From NCBI GenBank assembly GCA_903994525.1, contig CAJEXW010000004.1:62001-126000 (forward strand): a DNA stretch of 64,000 bases, written 5' to 3'. Origin of the DNA: an uncultured Chlorobiaceae bacterium. Its GTDB lineage: Bacteria > Bacteroidota > Chlorobiia > Chlorobiales > Chlorobiaceae. Below the pieces are notes generated by a model. The model was not told where the DNA came from. It did no database searches and saw only the letters and a list, made by a program, of their open reading frames with translations. The position numbers were made by a program, and so were the translations under genes. Below are positions 45,613 to 52,541 of this stretch, in pieces; the stretch's first letter is position 1; every line of letters starts with the position of its first letter.

Positions 45613-45826
45613 ATCCATATAAACTTGGTTACATAATCAAGTACTACATTGGCGCAAAAACTTTGATGTCAGCATGCTTTTGCAGACAACAACTTGCGAT
45701 AGATGACATAAAGGTTGATTTCATAATCGTCTCTGAATGACAAGAACTTTTTTAAATGTTATGTGACCAAAATCATCAATATAGAGCGCTTTAACAATCC
45801 CGTTGAAACGGCATATTATATACCAT
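45577..45826 (-). promoter_or_regulatory. Conserved leader, copy E (radical SAM 3-2 operon)
   Basis: The dyad at 45826-45795 reads ATGGTATATAATATGCC, then CCGTTTCAACGG, then GATTG. A TATAAT lies inside it. The mid-leader AACAAC/GACAT block, an ACTTG/CAAGT hairpin (45623-45642) and a strong terminator (45586-45612) follow. The paralogue 3 start is 110 bases beyond. Confidence 0.68.
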
Positions 45827-45858
45827 AAAACAGTTACTCATAGCAAGTGAAATAACGT

Positions 45859-47361
45859 TCAAGCAACACCGAGAACGATAAGCAAGGTGATAAGAGAAAT
45901 AGCAAGCCATGTGATAATGCCTTGTACCAATGGAGGCCATCCTACACTTTTGACAACCTTCCATGACAAGCCAGTACCAATCAGAAACAGGGTAACGGTC
46001 AGACCGATTTTTGCAGCAGGAACTATATTTGTTGTAAAAGGCTCAAGCTGTGGAAGGTAGGTATGAACAATTGTTGCGGCAACGAATAAAGCAATAAACC
46101 AGGGTGCCTTGATGTTATGAATTTTCTGCTTGAACATCATCGAGCTGATAATCGTCACCGGAATAATCCAGAGTGTGCGTGCCAGCTTTACCGTCGTTGC
46201 TACAAGGAGCGCTTCCTGACCATATTTACCCGCAGCCCCAACCACTGAACTGGTATCGTGAATCGCAATAGCCGCCCATAATCCAAACTGATGTTGTGTC
46301 ATCTGAAGCCACTTTCCTACTTCAGGAAAAAGAAAGAGAGCAACCAAATTGAGAATAAAAACCGTTCCGAGCGCTACAGAGACCTGCTTTTCCTCTGCAT
46401 CAATAACAGTCGCAACGGCAGCAATAGCACTGCCGCCACAAATTGCTGTACCGGCAGAGATCAGAAAAGAGGTTTTCTTGTCAACCATAAACAATTTTCC
46501 TGCTATTCCACCGATCATTAGCGTAATGAAAATCGAAAAAAATGTAAAAAGCAAACCATCACTGCCAGCATGAACCGCACTTGAAAAATTAATTCCGAAA
46601 CCTAATCCAACGACTGAAACTTTCAGGAGTAGAGAGGTAACTTTACTATTCAAAAACGGGAATGGCTGACCAATAAACTGGGCAACAATCAACCCGATCA
46701 ACAGTGCCAGTGGCGGAGAGGTAAAAGGGGTAAAACAAAAAAGCGTTGCCAGCAAAAAAATGGCTCCACGAATCGAAAGAATTTGCTGTCTGTCAAACAA
46801 AGTCTTCTTTTGTGCTACTGTTCTCTCATTCTTCCGGGAAAATGATACCTCACCTTTATCCTCTCCCCACGTTTTTAAAAGATTTTCTCGAACGAAACCA
46901 ACTTCAAGATAACCAGGCTCTACAGCTATCGCCTTATCAAATAATTCAATCGAATGAATGAAACTTCTTCTTTGTCGTGCAATTTCTCCAAGGAACCGGA
47001 AAGCTTCAGGGTGATTTGGTTCTGCTGTAAGGATACGATTGTAAAGATCCTCTGCTTCTCGTAATTGACCCTGATGATGTAACCTGACAGCAGATTGCAG
47101 CATATCCATTGTCGATATACCAATCGCTCTTGAGCAATTCTCTTGATTCCCGTGGCTCTTGGAATAGCTTTTTTGTAACGCAATGGTGGCTAAAAGCTGG
47201 AGTGCTTCGAAATGGTTTGACTGTACTTGAACAATCTTTGAATAGAGAACTTCCGCATCTTCTAATTTGCCTTGATGATGCAACCTGACAGCAGATCGCA
47301 GCATATCCATCGTCGATAAATTCATTGCGTTGGAGGAATCTGTGCTTTGGCGCTCACTCAC
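45859..47361 (-). CDS. TPR-YeiH fusion: putative membrane exporter with N-terminal TPR repeats
   Basis: The 500-residue protein has about 165 soluble N-terminal residues holding TPR-like helices. These are duplicated: STMDMLRSAVRLHHQGKLED and STMDMLQSAVRLHHQGQLRE. About ten membrane helices of the YeiH/UPF0324 family follow (SAGTAICGGSAIAAVATVID, IAIHDTSSVVGAAGKYG). YeiH relatives are often annotated as putative sulfate exporters and occur beside sulfonate and sulfur genes, although direct proof of transport is scarce. The TPR part could dock an enzyme or sense a partner. It has its own copy of the regulon element (leader F), so it belongs to the same system. The fusion is unusual. Confidence 0.85.
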   Translation of the reverse strand: MSERQSTDSSNAMNLSTMDMLRSAVRLHHQGKLEDAEVLYSKIVQVQSNHFEALQLLATIALQKSYSKSHGNQENCSRAIGISTMDMLQSAVRLHHQGQLREAEDLYNRILTAEPNHPEAFRFLGEIARQRRSFIHSIELFDKAIAVEPGYLEVGFVRENLLKTWGEDKGEVSFSRKNERTVAQKKTLFDRQQILSIRGAIFLLATLFCFTPFTSPPLALLIGLIVAQFIGQPFPFLNSKVTSLLLKVSVVGLGFGINFSSAVHAGSDGLLFTFFSIFITLMIGGIAGKLFMVDKKTSFLISAGTAICGGSAIAAVATVIDAEEKQVSVALGTVFILNLVALFLFPEVGKWLQMTQHQFGLWAAIAIHDTSSVVGAAGKYGQEALLVATTVKLARTLWIIPVTIISSMMFKQKIHNIKAPWFIALFVAATIVHTYLPQLEPFTTNIVPAAKIGLTVTLFLIGTGLSWKVVKSVGWPPLVQGIITWLAISLITLLIVLGVA

Positions 47362-47416
47362 TCTGAAAATTCTGTGAGTTCGTGAAAAATGATCTTGTTC
47401 TCAATCAGTCAAAGCG

Positions 47417-47503
47417 AAAAAAGGGAGACACGATCTCTATTTGTTAACATCAACAATAAGCGGGAATTTATAAATCCCCATTACATGGTATATTGCATAC
47501 CAT
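47417..47503 (-). promoter_or_regulatory. Conserved element, copy F (TPR-YeiH gene), short leader
   Basis: The dyad at 47503-47472 reads ATGGTATGCAATATACCATG, then TGG/GGATTT. CCA/TGG replaces the CCG/CGG stem of other copies, a paired change. Unlike copies A-E the leader is short: 35 bases on lies a GAGAT/GTCTC hairpin followed by CCTTTTTT (47437-47417), and the start codon is 56 bases after that. The mid-leader blocks are absent. Confidence 0.55.
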
Positions 47504-47773
47504 CAAAAGGCTAACTCCATGATTGTACGCATATCGTGCGCAAGTCTCTTCGAAAAAATGCCGGAAAATTATTCCTTGCAACAACTCCTCCGAATGCTGA
47601 GGGCAGGTGCCATAACCAGATTTCCTGAAAGACTTATTGATCGTCCTGTCTGCAAATTTCACTGGAATACTGATGATGTCAGAAAAAACCGCAGAAAAAT
47701 CTTTAACTTCACCCCCAAAACCAGCCCGCTCTATGCAGCAGCGCTCATTCCACCAACAATCAATAATGTACTT

Positions 47774-49222
47774 TTGGCTCTCGACTACTCAACCCTGAAC
47801 CTGCTCCGTCAGAACCACCCCGCATGGCGCCTCCTGTGCGCCCAGCATGCGCCGCTGGTGGCCGGGTTTCTTCACCGGGTCTTTATTGTGCCCAATGTGC
47901 GGATTCTCTCGCAGGCCGATCTGGTTGAGGCACTGGAGGATGAGCTTTTTGCCTTGCGCCAGCAGCTCGGTGCCGACCAGTTTCCCGGTACGGCGCAAAG
48001 CTACCTGAATGAGTGGGCCGAGAACGACAAGGGGTGGCTGCGCAAATTCTATCCGGACGGCACGGATGAGCCTCACTTTGACCTGACGGCCTCCACGGAA
48101 AAGGCGCTGGCCTGGCTGGAGAGTTTGACTGAGCGTGCTTTTGTGGGCACCGAGTCTCGACTGCTTACCCTCTTTGAACTGTTGCGGCAGATGAGCACGG
48201 GAAGCCAGGCTGACCCGGAGGTGCGGATTGCCGAGCTGCAAAAGCGGCGTGACGATATTGATGCCGAAATTGCCCGCATCCGTGCCGGTGAGATATCGCT
48301 GCTTGATGATACCGGCCTGAAGGATCGCTTCCAGCAGTTTCTGCAACTGGCCCGTGAGTTGTTGACCGATTTTCGCGAGGTGGAGCATAACTTTCGCACC
48401 CTCGACCGCCGCGTGCGTGAGCGCATTGCCCTTTGGGAGGGGGCCAAAGGGGCGCTGCTGGAGCAGATCATGGGCGAACGTGATGCCATTGCCGATTCGG
48501 ATCAGGGGAAAAGTTTCCGGGCATTCTGGGACTTTCTCATGTCGCAGTCACGCCAGGAGGAGCTGAGCCTGCTTCTGGAGGAGGTGCTGGCCTTGCCGCC
48601 GATTGTCTCGATGCGCCCCGACAACCGTCTGCGGCGCGTTCACTACGACTGGCTTGAAGCCGGAGAGCATACCCAGCGCACGGTGGCCCGCCTCTCCGAG
48701 CAGTTGCGCCGCTTTCTTGATGACAAAGCGTGGCTTGAGAATCGCCGCATCATGGATATCCTCCACAACATCGAAACCCGGGCCCTTGACTTGCGCGGTG
48801 ATCTCCCGCCAGGCGGCTTCATGCCTCTGGACGGCTCCTCTGCGGCCATCGAACTGCCTCTCGAAAGAACACTCTATCGTCCTCCCTTCAAGCCATTGAT
48901 TGCAGGAGTGGCCCTCGATGAAGGCGATGCGGAGATTGATACCGCCGTACTCTACGCCCAGGTGGTGGTCGATCGGGCCGAGCTGTTACGCAATATCCGT
49001 CTGGAACTTCAGATGCGCAGCCAGGTCACCCTCGGGGAGGTGGTTGAGCGTCACCCTCTGCGTAACGGGCTGGCCGAGCTGGTGGCCTATCTGCAACTTG
49101 CCGGAGAGTGGCCACGGACGACGGTTGATGAAGGGGTAGAGGAACAGGTGCAATGGCAGAGTTCGACGGGCACAACCCGTGAGGCCACCTTGCCGCGTAT
49201 TATCTTATTAAGAAACGGATAA
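47774..49222 (+). CDS. jetA: Wadjet JetA (MksF-like, DUF3375)
   Basis: JetA is the kleisin subunit of the Wadjet SMC complex, which recognises and cuts small circular DNA. The 482-residue product begins MALDYSTLNLLRQNHPAWRL when read from a TTG at 47774. That matches family N-termini, so I prefer it to the ATG at 47519, which adds 85 unrelated residues. FLHRVFIVPNVRILSQADLV and a long helical middle are characteristic. It overlaps jetB by one base. The first plus-strand operon of the window, with codon style richer in GC than the island to its left, indicates separate acquisition. Confidence 0.85.
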   Translation: MALDYSTLNLLRQNHPAWRLLCAQHAPLVAGFLHRVFIVPNVRILSQADLVEALEDELFALRQQLGADQFPGTAQSYLNEWAENDKGWLRKFYPDGTDEPHFDLTASTEKALAWLESLTERAFVGTESRLLTLFELLRQMSTGSQADPEVRIAELQKRRDDIDAEIARIRAGEISLLDDTGLKDRFQQFLQLARELLTDFREVEHNFRTLDRRVRERIALWEGAKGALLEQIMGERDAIADSDQGKSFRAFWDFLMSQSRQEELSLLLEEVLALPPIVSMRPDNRLRRVHYDWLEAGEHTQRTVARLSEQLRRFLDDKAWLENRRIMDILHNIETRALDLRGDLPPGGFMPLDGSSAAIELPLERTLYRPPFKPLIAGVALDEGDAEIDTAVLYAQVVVDRAELLRNIRLELQMRSQVTLGEVVERHPLRNGLAELVAYLQLAGEWPRTTVDEGVEEQVQWQSSTGTTREATLPRIILLRNG

Positions 49223-49854
49223 TGAACCATACAGTGAGTGAAAACAGCAGAGCCCCTTTTTATGGTCAGGAGCTTGCGTCAATCGTGGTTCCCCTGTTGA
49301 AAGGGGTGATCTACCAGGAGGATAACCCTGCATTATGGGGCTCATTACTCAACCTGATGGCTGCCGTTCGCGATTACGTCGCGGTGCTTGGTCTGGAGTT
49401 GATTCTCGATGAGTCGGAAGGGTACGCTTTTTTGCGATCAAATTCCGAAGGCGAAACGGAGGGGACGAACAGCACTCCCCGACTGATGGCACGCAGGCAG
49501 CTCTCCTACCCGGTCAGCCTGCTTCTGGCGCTGCTTCGGAAAAAACTTGCCGAATTTGATGCGGGGGCTGGCGACACCCGTTTGATCCTTTCCCGGGACG
49601 AGGTGGTTGAGCTGATCAGGATTTTCCTTCCCGCCGCCAGTAATGAGGTCAAGTTGATCGATCAGGTCGATTCGACGCTGAATAAAATCGCCGATCTTGG
49701 TTTTATCCGCCGGTTGAAGGGAGAGAGGCAGATGATAGAGGTGCGCCGGATTATCAAGGCCTTTATCGATGCCCAATGGCTGGCCGATTTTGATAAACGA
49801 CTTGACGAATACTTGCAGCGTCCGGTAAAAGGGATGGAGAGAGATGATGAGTGA
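49222..49854 (+). CDS. jetB: Wadjet JetB (MksE-like, DUF4194)
   Basis: The 210-residue protein is the KITE subunit of Wadjet: RAPFYGQELASIVVPLLKGVIY, VRDYVAVLGLELILDESEGYAF, PVSLLLALLRKKLAEFD and a winged-helix-like C-terminal half (DSTLNKIADLGFIRRLK). It would bind the JetA kleisin and JetC ATPase. It overlaps jetA by one base, and its end overlaps the jetC start codon. With jetC and jetD missing, it cannot form a working defence complex. Confidence 0.85.
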   Translation: MNHTVSENSRAPFYGQELASIVVPLLKGVIYQEDNPALWGSLLNLMAAVRDYVAVLGLELILDESEGYAFLRSNSEGETEGTNSTPRLMARRQLSYPVSLLLALLRKKLAEFDAGAGDTRLILSRDEVVELIRIFLPAASNEVKLIDQVDSTLNKIADLGFIRRLKGERQMIEVRRIIKAFIDAQWLADFDKRLDEYLQRPVKGMERDDE

Positions 49855-49897
49855 AGCGGTTGAAATGGGATTTGTTGCCGTTTGCTGGCTGGTGTGA
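49844..49897 (+). pseudogene. jetC: jetC stub (first codons of Wadjet SMC ATPase)
   Basis: An ATG overlapping the jetB stop opens MMSEAVEMGFVAVCWLV and a stop. SMC-like JetC proteins normally start here and exceed 1000 residues. The start overlap is typical of jetBC. Everything after about twelve codons is absent, so the operon was cut by a deletion. Confidence 0.55.
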
Positions 49898-50536
49898 CGA
49901 TTGAGACGAAGTTTCACATTTTGAATACGCTCCTGGCGGAGAAGGCGGTTTTAAACGGATTGACACAGTGCTGCTGTAGGCCTAACGGCTGGCGGCGGAG
50001 TGATTCGGAATAGGGGTGGAAAATCAAAAGGCACCACAAGTTAATGCGGAGCCTTGGTCGTGTCACCATACGGGATTGCAATCTCCATTGCATGGAGACC
50101 TCTTTCAAGGACTTTAATCCGGTGCTGAAAGCAGAGCGGAACAAAAGAGATATACGACAACCGGCTACTTAATACAACTAAATATTTGCTATCACTTCGA
50201 TGATGCATTGCCTGATATCTCTGAACTCTCTTTGACTTACTACGCGAACATCATACATTCTTGAGTTTTGGGAATCACGGCCAAAGCTCGGCATTGATAA
50301 GCGTGAGAATGAAACCGCATACAACATATCGCATTTCACCCAACACCGAGCGGTGTAATACGGTGCGGGTAACAAAAAACCGCAATCGAAATCATCCTTG
50401 TGAAGTTGAATATTATAACCCTTAAATAGAAAAAACCACTTTGTTTTTCTATTACTTTTGATAAAGAGACTTCATCATATAACGCAACCGTTTCCGCAGA
50501 TTGTTGAGAACTACATCCATTTTCTCTGCCCAACAT
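49898..50536. other. Gene-poor junction after truncated Wadjet operon
   Basis: About 640 bases without a convincing gene. Short frames occur on both strands (for example 50178-50375 minus) but none has a recognisable domain. An AT-rich stretch around 50360-50480 precedes the TOPRIM gene end. Probably a deletion junction with unrecognisable remnants of jetC/jetD. Confidence 0.5.
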
Positions 50537-51373
50537 TTATCCCACGCTCAAGCGGTCGAAAAGCGGTTGAAGATCAACTGGTTTGGGAATCGTGCGTAAA
50601 ATCTGCTTACGACGCTCACTCTCCTTTATCTGCCCAAATTGTCTGTTCATTATAGGATAGACAACGTTCTTCCAGAATACCTTCCCATGTACCCACATAG
50701 AAAGTTGTTCCGTTATCGGTGCCACCTCAGCCTTGCTGAGCTCAGTTTGAAAATCGGCAAAAATACGGACGGGTTCCAAAAGAGCACCCCATTCTGCGAG
50801 AATTCGCTTGATCTCCCTGTCACTCTGCACCGTCTCCAAACTCTCTTCAGAAGCCAGAGCCTCCTTAAAACCAATAGTCCTGAGACCCGACCAGAGTGGT
50901 GTCACCACCTTCCAAAGTACTCCATGTCGAAGATACTTGTAGAGTTCACCCTCTACTGCCGCTGTAAATGTACTCTCTCCACCTGCAACGGTTTCCTGAC
51001 GAATAGCCGGAATTGCTGGCCAAAGTTCAACCGGATGAATCAAATAGTTCTCAATACAGAATCTCGGCAGAACACAAAGGTTCGACCGATCACTCATGTG
51101 CTGATCAATAACAGGTTGATCCCATTCATCTCGGTCAACAATTCCCACCCAGTCAGGTTCGAGTTTTAACAACTCAAGAAGCTGACGCTTGTTGCCCACC
51201 GCATTGTTGCCCGCCACGGCGATTCCCCAATGTCGCTCCCACAGAGGGAGAAAGCGATTGAAAAGTATGGTAAAAGCTGCCTTGTCGTCAGACCCTTCAA
51301 CCAGAAAAACTTTTTTTGACTGTATACCAATAACCTCTTGGCTTATGCTGTTACGAATATCCTGAATGCTCAT
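50537..51373 (-). CDS. DUF4435 TOPRIM-like nuclease (AriB-like partner)
   Basis: The 278-residue protein has the TOPRIM-like core of DUF4435: KKVFLVEGSDDKAAFTILF near residue 20-38 (VEGxxD) and WVGIVDRDEWDQPV (DxD-type strand). In PARIS systems the equivalent AriB is held by the AriA ATPase and released as a nuclease on phage anti-restriction triggers. Here it directly follows an AAA ATPase with a four-base overlap, the AriA-AriB order. An OLD-like ATPase-TOPRIM pair is the main alternative. Confidence 0.68.
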   Translation of the reverse strand: MSIQDIRNSISQEVIGIQSKKVFLVEGSDDKAAFTILFNRFLPLWERHWGIAVAGNNAVGNKRQLLELLKLEPDWVGIVDRDEWDQPVIDQHMSDRSNLCVLPRFCIENYLIHPVELWPAIPAIRQETVAGGESTFTAAVEGELYKYLRHGVLWKVVTPLWSGLRTIGFKEALASEESLETVQSDREIKRILAEWGALLEPVRIFADFQTELSKAEVAPITEQLSMWVHGKVFWKNVVYPIMNRQFGQIKESERRKQILRTIPKPVDLQPLFDRLSVG

Positions 51374-52428
51374 TGTCTTGCCTCCATCAATATCCGTTGC
51401 CCGAGCGCTTCATAACGGTTCCATACTTCAGGAACATGAGAGGTGATAATGAGTTGCCCATGACGGTCGGCCACCATCTTTTCGAGAGTAGCAAGAAAAC
51501 CTGCCACAAGAGAAGGGTGCAGATAGAGATCCGGCTCGTCAATCAGAGCAATACCACCTTTCTCCATCCATCGGTTTATAAGATAAAGCTGAATAAGCAC
51601 TTGATGCTCTCCAGCGCTTAATTCGTCAATACTGTGCGTGGTACCCGTCCCGTTCTTGATTTTTACCTTCAGCCGGTTTTCACCCAGTTTGACATCAGTG
51701 AGAATCTCTTTGCCACTGAGAAAAGTGTTCATATCACGTATCAACTCGTGGAAACGATGCAGTGTGGATGATTTCATGGCAAGCAGTGAAGCTTCAAGCT
51801 GCCCTTCCCACTGCTCCGTCACGCGGTAGATGGGCAACCAGCGCTGTTGAAGGTTCTCCGATTTGAGCTCTCCTATTCCCCGGCGAGGAGTAACCCAACG
51901 CCGTTCTTCAGCATCAAGAAAAATCATGTTCGGGGACTCCCCCTTGTCAGCAGCAACCATCATTTTCTGCCGCTCTTCAGTCCACCTGTCCAGCCAAGCT
52001 GAATCTTTTGGCCAAAGCAGTTTACGCGCCGGAGCGCTAGGCTTTCCGGTACGAGTACACTGCTCTCCAACAACAGAGTAACCGGGATAGTGTTGCGCGA
52101 TTCGATCAACAAACTCCTTGCCTCCAAAGATGAGGACCAGTGGCTGACCATCAAAAGGAAGTTCCTCCAGCGCCAGAGCCAATCCTCCCCAACGTTGCAG
52201 CCATTCACAATCAGCACTGCTTTTTGGGAGGGTCTTACGACTATGCAACCATTGCCCAAAAGCACTCCAAAGTACGGCCATCGCCCGCAACACAGAGGAT
52301 TTTCCACAGCCATTCGGGCCGCTGAACAGAATATTGGTCGCTATTGTTCCGCTCCAATCGTCTTGAAATCGGAAAACCTGTGAGCAAAGCGGCCCGGCTT
52401 CACTGGTATGGAGTGCAAGTATTTTCAT
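51370..52428 (-). CDS. ABC/SMC-type AAA ATPase (AriA/OLD-like)
   Basis: The 352-residue protein has Walker A SGPNGCGKSSVLRAM near residue 35, a signature-like DELSAGEHQVLIQLYLI, Walker B GIALIDEPDLYLHP and H-loop IITSHVPEVW. These are the marks of AAA_15/21 ATPases used in OLD, Septu, Gabija and PARIS defences. It is translated just before the DUF4435 TOPRIM protein (four-base overlap), so the pair probably forms one defence complex. It is somewhat short compared with known AriA, which leaves the exact system open. Confidence 0.7.
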   Translation of the reverse strand: MKILALHTSEAGPLCSQVFRFQDDWSGTIATNILFSGPNGCGKSSVLRAMAVLWSAFGQWLHSRKTLPKSSADCEWLQRWGGLALALEELPFDGQPLVLIFGGKEFVDRIAQHYPGYSVVGEQCTRTGKPSAPARKLLWPKDSAWLDRWTEERQKMMVAADKGESPNMIFLDAEERRWVTPRRGIGELKSENLQQRWLPIYRVTEQWEGQLEASLLAMKSSTLHRFHELIRDMNTFLSGKEILTDVKLGENRLKVKIKNGTGTTHSIDELSAGEHQVLIQLYLINRWMEKGGIALIDEPDLYLHPSLVAGFLATLEKMVADRHGQLIITSHVPEVWNRYEALGQRILMEARQ

Positions 52429-52541
52429 GAGATGAATGGATAGTGTATCGCCTGTTGAATAAAAATAAACCAGTTATACATTTTGGTACCCCTTGTTTCA
52501 AGGATTTTTCCGGCTTGACCTGTAGTAATAACTCTGAAAAC

